Shown here: piece after piece, positions 18,060 to 27,455 of the stretch
Numbering within the stretch: the stretch's first letter is position 1
Layout of the letters: every line of letters begins with the position of its first letter
Source of the DNA: Kitasatospora sp. NBC_00240
GTDB taxonomy: Bacteria; Actinomycetota; Actinomycetes; Streptomycetales; Streptomycetaceae
Assembly (NCBI RefSeq): GCF_026342405.1
Contig: NZ_JAPEMU010000002.1
Span: forward strand, 248,001 to 312,000
Reading direction: 5' to 3'
Length of the DNA stretch: 64,000 nt
The notes under the pieces: generated by a model
What the model was told of the DNA's origin: nothing
The model's database searches: none
Seen by the model: only the letters and a program-made list of their open reading frames with translations
Program-made: the position numbers and the translations under genes

Positions 18060-18870
18060 CTACTCAGTCGGCTTCTGGTTGATCTCAAGGACAGGCAGCA
18101 GGGTGGCCTGCGCTGAGATACCGATCTGCCGAGGAGTCGGCCTGCCGGTGTGGGGACGTCGTAGAGCAGCTTCAGTAGCTGGTCGACGGACGGCTTGTCC
18201 GTCGTCGACGGCGGCGCGTTCGTCGTCGGTGAGGGGGATTGGTCGAGAGCATCTCCTGCAGGTTCTCCTTGGCCTCCCGGAGCTCGCCCTTGCTGGATGC
18301 TTGGGGGTGTAGAAGTCGTAGCGTGTGAAGGCCAATCGATGCTGGCACCGCTCGAAGAAGGCGTGACTGCAGTAGCCGTGTCCGAGGTCGTAGTGCTGCC
18401 ATGATTCACCGGCCGCGGCCGGCGCCGGAGGCGTCAGCGTCGCGGTCGACCAGGACCTCGATGGTGCGCACGTTGCGCTCGAAGTAGCCGGCTTCGGAGT
18501 GTGCCTTGGACAGGGTGTTGGGCGTGATCTTCGGGTTGTACTGGGTGGATTGCGGGGAGTGGTGCCCGAGCCAGGCCTGAAGCTCGAACAGCGTCATCGA
18601 TTCTTTGGCGTTGTAGAGCTGGCTGGCGATGGTGGACCGGGCACGGTGGCTGGTGATGTTGCCGCGGACGTCGGCGGCCGGAACTCCGGCCTTGCGGCGG
18701 AGCATCGGGATGATGGTGTTGTTGACGTAGCTGGTAGAGACGTGGCGGGCCCGGCTGGCGAACTGCGGGTCGACCAGCTCTCCGGTGCGGCGGTCGGGGA
18801 ACTTCGGCTGGTCGGGGTGGGCGGCCTGCCAGGCATCGACGATCAGGTCGCCGCCACTTCCAGAAGCCTT
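18060..18870 (-). pseudogene. Tyrosine site-specific integrase, C-terminal half, decayed
   Basis: The minus strand reads DAWQAAHPDQPKFPDRRTGE, then GNITSHRARSTIASQLYNA (HxxR box), ELQAWLGHHSPQSTQYNPKI (active-site segment) and AGYFERNVRTIEVLVDRDA. After a frameshift near 18410, pieces of the C-terminal tail appear in shifting frames: HYDLGHGYCSHAFFERC, RYDFYTP, EAKENLQEML and IPLTDDERAAVDDG. The Tyr box is altered (TQYN where TQHY is usual) and the N-terminal half is missing, so it is inactive. Confidence 0.7.
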
Positions 18871-19183
18871 CAAGGTCAACCGCGACCCGGGCGAACCCCG
18901 AGCCCAGTTGAACGCACCGATATCCGAGCTGGGACAAACATCCGAAACGGTTCCAGGGTGTGCCGGCCCCGATCCAGTCCGACGACAACAGGGTTGTGGA
19001 GCGCACGCCCCCGCGGACGAACGGCTACGCCAAAATGACCCTCGCTGACGCCTTCTGGATGGAACCCACGGTCGGCGCGAAGCGCGTGAGTGGAGCACTG
19101 CCTTGGGCCGCGCCGCCGTGGAGAGACTTTGAAGGCTGCTGACGTAGGCACCTGACGGCGCCGCCCTGGAGAGTCCGTGGCTG

Positions 19184-19214
19184 CGTGGCCGGTGAGGGGA
19201 TCTCACCGGCCACG
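19184..19214. terminator. Hairpin, possible terminator
   Basis: A 13-bp stem CGTGGCCGGTGAG / CTCACCGGCCACG with a 5-nt loop, in a region (18871-19260) where I recognise no gene. Confidence 0.4.
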
Positions 19215-19261
19215 ATTGGCCAGGCGCGTCCTTTCGCGACTACGGACTCGCCCTGGCTGGC

Positions 19262-19505
19262 GTGCACCCGCAGTTGGCCGCTGGGGTCTGGGTGAAGTCA
19301 TGCGACTTCACCTCCCGAGCCACGAAATCCGAATTCTCGGGCGCAGCCGCATCCCGCTGTCCCGGCACCGCGGGATGTATACGCCGTTTACACCTGAGCG
19401 CTCCTCGCACTCTGGCCTCCGTTGGTCGCAGAGTAAACGGCGTTTACACCGCCATGGCGGCTACCGGATCTGATCGCGGTGCGCCGGGCTTCAGTCCGGT
19501 GGTGA
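19262..19505 (-). pseudogene. parB wreck 2
   Basis: The minus strand reads RDAAAPENSDFVAREVKSHD beside the palindrome pair, against RDAAVSEGSGTVTLEVNPDD in live ParB. The + strand shares GCAGCCGCATCCCGCTG and CCGGCACCGC with the other copies. Only the acidic C-terminal region is left. Confidence 0.6.
19377..19447. repeat. parS-like palindrome pair in parB wreck 2
   Basis: GTATACGCCGTTTAC (19377-19391, one mismatch) and perfect GTAAACGGCGTTTAC (19433-19447). Confidence 0.7.
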
Positions 19506-19565
19506 AGCGATTCTGAGTGGTGCTCTGACCGGGGTCGGAGCACCCTCTCGCGCGGTGGACCTCAG

Positions 19566-20011
19566 CTAGGCAGGCCGGTTCTGCTGTTCGATGTACTGGC
19601 GGACTGTCGACTGGGGAGCGCCGGCGACCGATCCGGCGAAGTAGGAGCCGGACCTCAGGCGCTGTGCGCGCCGGTAGTGGCGAACCAGTTCGGGGTACTC
19701 TCCCCCAGCCTGCGGCCGGGAGGTGCCCCCGGGCGCATCCGGCGGGAGCTGACGCCCTTGAGGCTGTTGACCAGCTTCGACAGGGCGGCCTTCGGCGGGA
19801 AGTCGACCAGCAGGTGGACGTGGTTGTTCTCGCCGTTGGACTCGGCCAACTCCACCTCGAAGTCCGCGCGGACGCTGCGCATGATCTCTTCGAGGCGCGT
19901 CAGGTGCCGGTCGGTGAACACCTTGTGCCGGTACTTCGTCACGAAGACCGAGTGCGCGTGGAGAACGAACGCGCAGTGCCTGCCTGTTCTGATGTTCTGA
20001 TACTCAGCCAT
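19566..20011 (-). pseudogene. tnpA: IS200/IS605 TnpA (Y1 transposase), interrupted
   Basis: From ATG 20011 the product reads MAEYQNIRTGRHCAFVLHAH, FVTKYRHKVF and ENNHVHLLVDFPPKAALSKL (the HxH metal pair of HUH Y1 transposases), then KGVSSRRMR. There a palindromic repeat of about 33 bp (19700-19733) breaks the frame. The natural continuation HYRRAQRLRSGSYFAGSV and QYIEQQNRP is still present in another frame down to a stop at 19566-19568. The start overlaps that of divergent tnpB. Tyr is in the displaced frame (QYIEQQ), so no active enzyme is expected. Confidence 0.75.
19700..19735. repeat. Short Streptomyces-type palindromic repeat in tnpA
   Basis: CTCCCCCAGCCTGCGGCCGG followed by GAGGTGCCCCCGGG is of the kind scattered through streptomycete genomes (CTCCCCCAGCC..CGGCCGGG). 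Its presence shifts the tnpA reading frame. Confidence 0.5.
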
Positions 20012-21275
20012 GAACCAACACGGTACGGTGATCATCGTGCGGCTTCGGTACTCCTTCCGCCTCTACCCGAACGGGTCTCAGCGTTCTGCGCCGACGCGTG
20101 CGTTCGGGTGTGCGCGGGTGGTGTACAACGACGCCTTGCGGGCTCGTGAGACCGCCCGTGCGGACGGGTTGCCGTTCCCGAGGACCGGTGACCTGTCGAA
20201 GGCGCTGATCACCGAGGCGAAGAAGACCCCCGATCGCGAATGGCCCGGGGAGTTGTCCGCCGTGGTCCTGCAGCAGTCGCTGCGGGACCTGGACACCGCG
20301 TACCGGAACTTCTTCGACGGGTTGAAGGGCAAGCGCCCGCGTACGGGCGCGCCCCGCTTCAAGAGCCGCAAGGACAATCGGCAGGCCGTCAGGTTCACCG
20401 CCAATGCCCGGTGGAAGATCACGTCGGGCGGTGACCTGTCGTTGCCGAAGGTCGGCGACGTGCGGGTGAAGTGGTCCCGCGTCCTGCCGTCGGAGCCGTC
20501 CACGGTGACCGTGGTCAAGGACGCCGCAGGGCGGTACTTCTGCTCGTTCGTGGTGGAGAGCGACCCGGACACCGACCTGACCCGCATGCCCGACACGGAC
20601 GCGGTGGTCGGGATCGACCTGGGCCTGACGCACGTCGCGATCCTGTCCGACGGCACGAAGATCGACAGCCCGAAGTTCCTGCGCCGGGCCGAGAAGAAGT
20701 TGAAGCGCGCGCAGCAGTCCCTGAGCCGCAAGGCCAAGGGCAGCAACAACCGAGGTAAGGCCCGGCTCAAGGTCGCCGAGGCACACGCCAAGGTCGCCGA
20801 CGCGCGGCGCGAGTTCCACCACCAGCTCTCGACGAAGGTGATCCGCGAAAACCAAGCGGTCGCCGTCGAGGACCTGGCGGTCAAGGGACTCGCCCGCACC
20901 AACCTGGCCAGGCCCGTCCACGATGCCGGATGGTCCGCGTTCGTCACCATGCTGGAGTACAAGGCCGCCCGGTACGGGCGCACCTTCCTGCGCATCGGCC
21001 GCTTCGAGCCGACCTCGCAGGTCTGCTCGAACTGCGGCGTCAAGGGCGGACCCAAGCCCTTGGACGTCCGCGTCTGGCAGTGCCAGGGATGCGGCGGCCG
21101 GCTCGACCGGGATGTCAACGCGGCGGTCAACGTCGCCAAGGCCGCAGGACTTGCGGTCTCAGCCTGTGGAGCGCAGGTAAGACCGGGACTCCTCCCGGCA
21201 CCACGCAGTGAAGCAGGAACCCGCCTGAGCGCCGCGCCATCCGCGCGCAGCGTGGAGGGAATCACCGCACGTTAG
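20010..21275 (+). CDS. tnpB: TnpB RNA-guided nuclease (IS605 family)
   Basis: 421 codons from ATG 20010; GTG 20037 is a plausible alternative. The RuvC-like site is complete: Asp203 in VVGIDLGLTH, Glu287 in VAVEDLAVKGL and Asp366/368 in LDRDVNAAVNV. The zinc finger CSNCG (339-343) ... CQGCG (358-362) sits between the last two. The N-terminal REC/wedge region is typical (RLRYSFRLYP; GCARVVYNDAL). TnpB proteins are omegaRNA-guided DNA endonucleases that help IS200/605 elements persist. This one has all catalytic residues while its tnpA partner is broken. The C-terminal tail after residue 380 is low-complexity and overlaps the likely guide-RNA gene. Confidence 0.92.
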   Translation: MNQHGTVIIVRLRYSFRLYPNGSQRSAPTRAFGCARVVYNDALRARETARADGLPFPRTGDLSKALITEAKKTPDREWPGELSAVVLQQSLRDLDTAYRNFFDGLKGKRPRTGAPRFKSRKDNRQAVRFTANARWKITSGGDLSLPKVGDVRVKWSRVLPSEPSTVTVVKDAAGRYFCSFVVESDPDTDLTRMPDTDAVVGIDLGLTHVAILSDGTKIDSPKFLRRAEKKLKRAQQSLSRKAKGSNNRGKARLKVAEAHAKVADARREFHHQLSTKVIRENQAVAVEDLAVKGLARTNLARPVHDAGWSAFVTMLEYKAARYGRTFLRIGRFEPTSQVCSNCGVKGGPKPLDVRVWQCQGCGGRLDRDVNAAVNVAKAAGLAVSACGAQVRPGLLPAPRSEAGTRLSAAPSARSVEGITAR

Positions 21276-21296
21276 GGCGGTGAGGAAGTCAATTGA
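21150..21296 (+). ncRNA. Predicted omegaRNA / right end of the IS605 unit
   Basis: In IS605 elements the guide RNA covers the tnpB 3' end and the transposon right end. Here the tnpB stop is followed by CACCGCACGTTAGGGCGGTG, a 6-bp hairpin (CACCGC / GCGGTG) at 21263-21282, then AGGAAGTCAA, which resembles right ends of related streptomycete elements. If so, the guide starts near 21293. This is inferred from family knowledge; the exact end is uncertain. Confidence 0.45.
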
Positions 21297-21689
21297 CCGG
21301 ACTCCATGCGGGCCGCTCTACCCTGGCAGCAGCCCTGCCTGACGGCCTGCGCCGCTCCAATTGCTCGTCGGTCGTGAGCCTGCCTGCCCGTGCGGGGAGC
21401 CGGCTCTGTATCCGGTATCACGGTGGCGATCCATAGCTCCGCTATGGCGGCGACGATCACGGCTGGGTTTACTGCGAGCGTCAGGACTGCCGCATGGCTA
21501 GCCTGGTGAGCCGGGACTGGTTGGCCGCGCTCCTCCCTCGGTGTCAGGACGGAAGTCTCTGCTGGCAAGAGGACCGATGGGCAGGGCCGCCGACATCGGT
21601 CGCTGCGGGCAGCGAGAGGCGGGACGATGGTGAGAGCGGAGCAGGTGTCGGCACAGGCGGTGGGTGGGGCCCAGGCGGCAGGTCGAATG

Positions 21690-21855
21690 AAGCCATCCGG
21701 GTCACTTCTAGGGACACGCTCCCCGAATCCTCGAACACGGCGGCATCCCGCTGCTCCGGCACTGCGGGCGTGTAAACGCCGTTTACATCCTCCTCGGGGA
21801 CACCTGTGCTCGGAACGGACGGCTCAGGCGTCGCGTTGGTGTAAACGGCGTTTAC
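21690..21855 (-). pseudogene. parB wreck 3
   Basis: The minus strand reads GTVNAVYTNATPEPSVPST, then PEEDVNGVYTPAVPEQRDAA and EDSGSVSLEV, against PDEDVNGVYTPAVPEQRDAA and EGSGTVTLEV in live ParB. This is the closest of the three copies. It is cut exactly after the second palindrome by repeat block R2 and at the other side by unrelated DNA. Confidence 0.75.
21772..21855. repeat. parS-like palindrome pair in parB wreck 3
   Basis: Perfect GTAAACGCCGTTTAC (21772-21786) and GTAAACGGCGTTTAC (21841-21855). Confidence 0.8.
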
Positions 21856-22122
21856 TGTCCCGTCCGACTGAAGTTGTCCAGTGATCACGTGTTGGCCTGC
21901 GGCGGGACAACTTCACCCGGACACCCAGAGCGGCACGTCCAGGTTGGCCTGGCTCCTGATCATCGAATCCCGTCGGCCGTCCGGCTGTACATGGCCAGTC
22001 AGGAGGACATCGCATGTCGACAAGCCCGCAGCTCACAGCTGAGGCCATCCGTTGCGAAGGCGCCAGCTGGACAACATGAGCCGGACGGATCGGCGAGCCG
22101 GACAACTTGAGCCGGATGAAGA
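21856..22122 (+). repeat. Deletion derivative of the 29.5-kb element (copy R2)
   Basis: It begins TGTCCCGTCCGACTGAAG (21856), follows the left 200 bp of the 29493 element nearly base for base including AGGAGGACATCGC and the start of its small ORF, then jumps to right-end motifs (GCTGGACAAC, GCCGGACAACTTGAGCCGGA). It lacks the outermost right end. It looks like an internally deleted, miniature copy. Confidence 0.75.
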
Positions 22123-22124
22123 GC

Positions 22125-22163
22125 AGCGTTGAGGTCGCGGTCATGCAACACAGCGCACACCGA
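22125..22163 (-). pseudogene. tnpB 3' splinter
   Basis: The minus strand reads CAVLHDRDLNAAL, the end of a TnpB zinc finger plus the DRDxNAA catalytic motif. It is fused directly to the truncated istB. A matching tnpB 5' splinter lies beyond the IS21 unit at 26863-26990, on the same strand. Confidence 0.5.
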
Positions 22164-22578
22164 ACAGGCCCACTCGCAGGTCCTTCTCGATCGCGGCCTG
22201 GGCCAGGCCCTCGGTGAAGTGGCTCTTCCCCGTCCCGGACGGGCCGGCTATCACGAGGTTCTCCGCGCGGCCGATCCACTCCAGGGTGACCAGGGAGTTC
22301 TGGGTGGGTTCGGGAATGGTGGAGTCCTCGGCCCGCCAGGAGGCCAGGGTCTTGCCGGTGGGGAAGTTCGCCGAGTGCCGACGAAGGCGCCGGGTTGCAG
22401 CGTCCCGGCCGGTGACCTCCTCGGCGATCAGCAGCCGAAGGACCTCGGCGGGGTCCCAGCGTTGCGCGCGGGCGGTGGCCAGCACGTCGGGTGCGGCCTT
22501 GCGCATATAGGGCAGGCGCATGCGGCGCATCAGCTTGTCGAGTTCCTCGGGGATGGCCGGCGGGTTGGGGAAGCTCAC
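22164..22578 (-). pseudogene. istB: IS21-family IstB ATPase, truncated
   Basis: ATG 22578 gives MSFPNPPAIPEELDKLMRRM, then YMRKAAPDVLATARAQRWDP and ENLVIAGPSGTGKSHFTEGL, whose GPSGTGKS is the Walker A loop of the transposition helper ATPase. It stops after IEKDLRVG at about residue 137 of the usual 250 or more, where a tnpB splinter is joined on. Walker B and later motifs are missing. Confidence 0.8.
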
Positions 22579-23741
22579 GAAGGGGCCGTTCTGTTGGGGT
22601 GACGTGAAGTCAGGACGTGTTCAGGGACAAGATCGTGGTCACCGGCCCAGGGCCTGCCAGCCGATCGTTCCGCTCTGGACCGAGTGGGCCTCGTCCGCGC
22701 GCACGACCTCGCCGGCGGGTTTGCTCGCCGCGATGTGCTCCAGGATGGAGACCAGGTCGTCGTCGGCGAAGCGCCCGGCAGCAGCTGCCAGCCCGAGGGC
22801 CTGGTCGACCCGGTCGCTGCCCAGCACGGCGGCGAGCTCGACGGCGCGGGCCATCTTGGCGCGGATGCGGGAGGCACCTGCGGGCCCGGCCTCCTTCAGC
22901 CAGCGTCCCGCTCCGGGGCCGATGCCCACGAACGCGATCTCCGCCTCCGAGCGGGGCTGCAGCCGGGGCTGGTGGACGCTGCGGCCGTCGGGGTGGTCGG
23001 GGTAGTGCGCGTCGATGATCTGCGGAACCCCGGGAGTGGAGAGCTGGTGGCGCCAGATCTCGGACAGGTCCCCGGAGTGGGTGCGGGCAGTGATGGACAG
23101 CTCCTCGCCGACCACCCGGCACCAGACCCGGGCTCCGGTATAGCCCGGCGGGGTCGAGTAACGCACAGAGTTGAAGCTGATGGTGCGATCCGAGCCCACC
23201 ACCCGCTCCTCGCCCAGCGCGAGCGCCAGCGGCTCGGCCGGCAGGACGTGCAGCGTGGTGCGTTCGATGTCGAGGCGGTCGACGGGTATCTGTCCCGTTG
23301 CTCGGTGGCGGCGCGTGTTCACCGCATCGCACCAGGTCAGACAGGCGTCCGCGAGCTCGGCGAAGGAGTCGTAGGCGGGCAGCAGGTTCGCGTCGGTGGG
23401 CACCAGGTCGGCCTTCGCGATGCGGACCGTGGCCTCCGCCCCGCCCTTGGACTCGGGGTCGTAGGGCACGCAACTCACGACCTGGCAGCCGTAGTGCCGG
23501 CCTGCGGCGACCATCTGCGGGTGGCGGACCGGGATCCCGGCGATGTGCTCGACGGTGACGGTCTTCGCGTTGTCGGTCAGCACGTAGGTCGGCGCCCCGC
23601 CGATACGGCGCAACGTGGTGTCCAGGCAGGCCACCAGGGTGCCCAGCGTGCAGTCCCGGACCGGGATCACCACCCGGAAGCGGGACCAGGACAGCCACGC
23701 GCAGAACAGCCAGGTCCGCCGCCCCGCGATGCGCGGGCCCT

Positions 23742-26283
23742 GTCGGGTAGCGGGGACGCATTGCTGCGTCCCCGCCCCCTCAGAACCGGGCGAGCGGGTT
23801 TCCCCGCACCTCGGCTCAAGCAAGCCCCGAGGGCATTGCGGTGGATGGAACCGAACTCCTGCGCTGCCGGACCATCAGGCTCCGGTTGCAGGAGGCGTGA
23901 ACGAGGCGCGTTCGATTCCCGTCCGATCGGCCGTCCCGCCCATGGTGGGTGAGATAGTCGGCGGCGATCGCCCGTTTGACGACGTTCAGCCACCACCGCT
24001 CCCAGTCCCGAGGGGACCGCGGGGGCTGGTGGGGGCTGAGCAGGTGGTCTCCGCAGAGCAGGCACCGACCGCCCTGCTCGGAGAGCAGGCGCAGGTTGTA
24101 GCCGTCCAGCGGAGGGGGCACCTTGCGTCGTCGGGCGGCCCAGTAGTCGGCCAGGTCCGGGTCATCCGGGGATGCCCGACCGGTCACCAGCTGATGCCGG
24201 ACGATGGTGGTCCAGGAGAACTTGGTCAGGAAGGTGATGTCCCCGCGATCGTTCACGCTGTGATCGCGGGCACCGAACACCCACCAGTCGTTCCTGAACC
24301 GGTTGAACCGGCCGAAGTAGCGGCGAGCAATCCACTTCTTCGACTTGTTGGGATGGCTGTGGCAGGCCCACCGGTAGGTGAGTTGCCACGTGTAGTGGTC
24401 CAGCCTGCTGAACAGCGCACTGGACACCACCCCCCGGTAGTAGGCAGCCCAGCCCCGGATGATCGGGTTGAGCTTGGCGATGACCGCCATCGCGTTCGAG
24501 CCGCGCAGTGCACGCACCTCGTCGGCGAGCCTCTTCCGGATGCGCCTGACCGCGTCCTGGCACGGTGTGATCAACAGCTTGCCGGGCCGATCCCCGCGCC
24601 GGTACCGGCGCAGGTTGAACCCCAGGAAGTCGAAGCCCTCTTCGAGGTGGACGACCTGCGTCTTGTCCTCGTTGAAGACCAGCCCCCGGGGCGCGAGCCA
24701 TTCGGCGAGCCGTGCCTTGACCTGCTGGGCCTGCTGTTCGGAATGACAGCAGACCACCAGGTCATCGGCGTATCGGACCAGGATCGGGGAGTTCGCCTTC
24801 GCGATCCCGGCGTGAACGCCGCGCTCGCGGTAGCGGACCCCTGCGGCCTCCTCCAGGCCGTGCAGGGCCACGTTCATCAACAAGGGGCTGACCACGCCGC
24901 CTTGGGGAGTTCCCTCCTCAGTGCGGACGAGCATGCCCTCCTCGACCACCCCGGCCTTCAGCCAGCCCCGGATCAGATCCCTGGCCGGGAACGAACCGAG
25001 GCTCTCCAGGAGCCGGACATGGTCGATCTTGTCGAACGCGGCCGACAGATCGGCGTCCAGAATCCACACCCGCTGGGTCCGGGACCCTTTGAGCGCGTTG
25101 TAGAGGGCGCCGATGGCATCGGCACAGCTTCGACCGGGACGAAATCCGTAGGAGCGGGACTCGAACCGGGCTTCCCACTCGGGCTCCAGCGCGTTGCGGA
25201 CCCGTGCCTGGTGGCACCGATCCATGATCACTGGGATGCCGAGCGGACGCTGCTTGCCGTTGGCCTTCGGGATGAACACGCGTCGAACCGGAACCGGGTC
25301 CCAGGTCGAGCGGTCACGGTGCACTCGCTCCGCGACCTCCGCCCTGGACTGCGACGACAAGGCGACCTCGCCGTCGATCCCGGCCGTCCGACGCCCGGTG
25401 TTGCGCTGGGTCACCTGTCGCACGCTGATCAGCGTGTTCGACCATGAGCCCAGCATCATCTTCTGCAAGGACCGGACGCGGGCCCAGTCCTCGTTCCGCG
25501 CCGCCTTGAAGATCCGGTGCCGCAGCCTCGTTACGTTCTCCTCGTGGTGCCGCCAGACGACGGCGTCCCACTCCAGACCGCCCTCGGGTCCGTTCACCTC
25601 AACGGTGTCCAACTTGTCCCTCAGTTCGCAAGGTCGCAAGACCATCTGTTCAAAGGCTCACCTGCCCACGTCAGCGCCCTTTCGGGCCCGGTCGCAGGAC
25701 CGGCATCCGGTCGGTTCCCCTCGGCGGCCGCCTGGAGCGACGGCCCGTTGCCGCGAGTCCCGTCGCCTTTCGGCTACCGGCATCTGCTTCTTGGGCATCC
25801 TGTCCCGCCGGGGGCTTCCGCCCCTCTTGCGATCGGCCTACCGGGCCGGATGACCGGCTCGGACCCCGACGGGGTTTCCACGTTCCGCGTATGTGAGATG
25901 CGACCGGGGTGGGTGCCTCCTAAACCCCGGGGCCAGCGGTGTTCACGCAACCTCTGGGGACGCTGAGGTCGCCGCTTGCCGCCTCCACCAGCGGCCAGGC
26001 CCTATCACCTGGTGTCCTTCCCGTCTTCCAGGCTTGCGATGACGAGGTGTCATCAGAGGTTCACTCACGTTCACCCGTCCGGTCTTCCCCTTGCCCGGTT
26101 GCTCCCCCGGACAGAACGGGGGCCCTTGGGCGTCTTCCTCAAGCTCCGCACCCCCGGCAGGCAGGACCTGCGGACGCACGTTGAGGAGGGGACCGATCTC
26201 GAACACTGATCAGGAACTACGCAACCGGCATTGCCGGCCTCCAATCTGCGAGTTCACTCGCCATACGCGACTTCGTGTCGCAC
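23742..26283 (-). mobile_element. Group II intron 1 (inside istA)
   Basis: 2542 nt. The 5' end GTGCGACACGAAG is at 26283 on the minus strand. Domain V (23781-23817) folds as GAGCCGAGGTGCGGGGAAAC to CGGTTC. Domain VI follows, and the 3' end CTACCCGAC is at 23742. Boundaries were fixed because splicing restores the istA codons. It encodes the reverse transcriptase/maturase at 23816-25645. It is homologous to intron 2 at 53461-57532 (same 5' start, same domain V plan, shared internal blocks). Confidence 0.88.
23816..25645 (-). CDS. ltrA: Group II intron reverse transcriptase/maturase (HNH)
   Basis: 609 residues. RT motifs in order: RRVFIPKANGKQRPLGIPVI, SYGFRPGRSCADAI, VWILDADLSAAFDKIDH, EGTPQGGVVSPLLMNVALHG, ILVRYADDLVV (YADD, catalytic), FNEDKTQVV and FDFLGFNLRRY. 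The maturase X domain follows (NPIIRGWAAYYRGVVSS). A C-terminal HNH-type zinc motif (GGRCLLCGDHL ... ASCNRS) implies retrohoming with second-strand cleavage. The frame is complete with no disruption. It helps the intron RNA splice and move. The gene begins about 640 nt inside the intron. Confidence 0.93.
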   Translation of the reverse strand: MVLRPCELRDKLDTVEVNGPEGGLEWDAVVWRHHEENVTRLRHRIFKAARNEDWARVRSLQKMMLGSWSNTLISVRQVTQRNTGRRTAGIDGEVALSSQSRAEVAERVHRDRSTWDPVPVRRVFIPKANGKQRPLGIPVIMDRCHQARVRNALEPEWEARFESRSYGFRPGRSCADAIGALYNALKGSRTQRVWILDADLSAAFDKIDHVRLLESLGSFPARDLIRGWLKAGVVEEGMLVRTEEGTPQGGVVSPLLMNVALHGLEEAAGVRYRERGVHAGIAKANSPILVRYADDLVVCCHSEQQAQQVKARLAEWLAPRGLVFNEDKTQVVHLEEGFDFLGFNLRRYRRGDRPGKLLITPCQDAVRRIRKRLADEVRALRGSNAMAVIAKLNPIIRGWAAYYRGVVSSALFSRLDHYTWQLTYRWACHSHPNKSKKWIARRYFGRFNRFRNDWWVFGARDHSVNDRGDITFLTKFSWTTIVRHQLVTGRASPDDPDLADYWAARRRKVPPPLDGYNLRLLSEQGGRCLLCGDHLLSPHQPPRSPRDWERWWLNVVKRAIAADYLTHHGRDGRSDGNRTRLVHASCNRSLMVRQRRSSVPSTAMPSGLA

Positions 26284-26862
26284 CGCCCCAGTCGAACTGC
26301 AGCCACCGCCCGGGCTCGGGGATCCACGGTCGGTAGGTCCGCCGCTTGCCCGCCTTCCACGCGGCCTTCGCCGCGTTCACCGCCCGCCGGGTCGAGCGGG
26401 CACTGCCCGGATAGCCCATCTTCACGAGCTTGTCGTGGACCACATCGGACCGGATCGTCGCCTTGGACTGCTCGATCCACTCCTCGATCTTCTCCAGGAA
26501 CGCATCGATCATCTTCGGCCGCGGCTCGCGCTCATACGGATTGCGCCCGCCGGCGCGGGCCTCGACATACCGCTTGACCGTCTTCGGGTCGTGCCCTGTC
26601 AGGGTGGCCGCCGACCAGACCGTCTCGGTCAGGTCGTACGCCTCAAAGATTTCCATGATCTCTCTGTCAGACTTCGTCACAGGACCTCTCCGGCCGGTTG
26701 CTGTTGCTTCGCAAACACCAGCAAACCGGACGGAGGGGTCTCCTTCAGTTGAGGAAGCGATCAGGAACACCGCAGGCCGGACGACCATCCACCTGGATTT
26801 CCGGTGGCCATCAGCCGGGACTCAACTGGCCGCACACCTGGACTTTGCCACGGCCGCCGACA

Positions 26863-26990
26863 ACGAGCCGCCAAGGCGTCGTTGTACACCACCCGAGCAC
26901 ACCCGAACGTTCGAGCCTGCGCTTGGCGCCGACCCGGCGCCGGATAGATGCGCTAGGAGTACCGGAGATATACAAGATCAACCTACCGGG
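26863..26990 (-). pseudogene. tnpB 5' splinter
   Basis: The minus strand reads LRYS-stop-RIYPAPGRRQ and RTFGCARVVYNDALAARC, the start of a TnpB with one in-frame stop. GCARVVYNDAL is identical to residues 33-43 of the intact TnpB at 20010. It abuts the IS21 tip exactly, so IS21 probably inserted in this tnpB; the rest of the gene was later deleted. Confidence 0.6.
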
Positions 26991-27455
26991 AGCCACTGAC
27001 AACCACTCACGTCAGAACTTCCGAAGATCACTCCGCCGCTTCACGGCTCCGAGTTAAGGACCCATTCCTCCCCGGCCTGAAGGCCCGGGCATCCTGGGAG
27101 ATCAGCGGTGAGGATGTTCATGAGCCGGCGGGGCCTGACCCACCGACTGACTGACCCTGGGTCCTTAACGGGATCTGTCGGCCCCGCCCGGGAGGCGTTC
27201 GTGGGCAGCCGCCGGCCCGGCTTGCGTGACTTCATAGGAGTCAGCCGTTCACCTGCGGGTGATGCCTCGCGGGCATGAAAATCGTTGCGGGGGCTGCCCG
27301 CTGACGCCGCATGATGTTGGGCTTCGAGCCGCATAGGAGTCTGGTGAGGGAGCCGACCGAGGGATCACGCACTGTCGGCCTTGAGCACGCCGTTCAGCTT
27401 CTCCGTCTCCCTCTGGCTCCCCGGCCGGCCCCCGTTCCAGTGCGTACGAGGGAGG
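26991..27455. other. No gene; probable IS605 left flank and IS110 leader
   Basis: A hairpin CCGGCCTGAAGGCCCGG (about 27073-27090) resembles the end structures of IS605 elements and would be the outer end of the broken tnpB unit. The remainder leads into the IS110 gene. No coding signal was recognised. Confidence 0.35.

Larger units (their letters stand above)
22639..26680 (-). pseudogene. istA: IS21 transposase IstA, two exons around a group II intron
   Basis: Exon 1 (26680-26284) starts at GTG with GAGAGG upstream: TKSDREIMEIFEAYDLTETV, DPKTVKRYVEAR, and ends PEPGRWLQFDWG. Exon 2 (23741-22639) continues GPRIAGRRTWLFCAWLSWSR, YVLTDNAKTV and ESKGGAEATVRIAKADLVP. Joining at the predicted splice sites gives FDWG-E-GPRIAG in frame. 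DDE residues are visible: Asp in FDWG, Asp in LTDN and Glu in SKGGAE. The coding sequence itself is intact, so correct intron splicing would allow expression; istB, however, is truncated. Confidence 0.85.
22164..26862 (-). mobile_element. IS21-family element, 3'-truncated, with group II intron
   Basis: The right terminus is probably at 26862, where the minus strand begins TGTCGGCGGCCGTGGC directly after tnpB coding sequence. TG at the tip is typical of IS21. It carries istA (split by an intron) and the first half of istB. The other end is lost at about 22164 by a deletion that fused istB to the 3' part of a tnpB gene. Confidence 0.65.
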
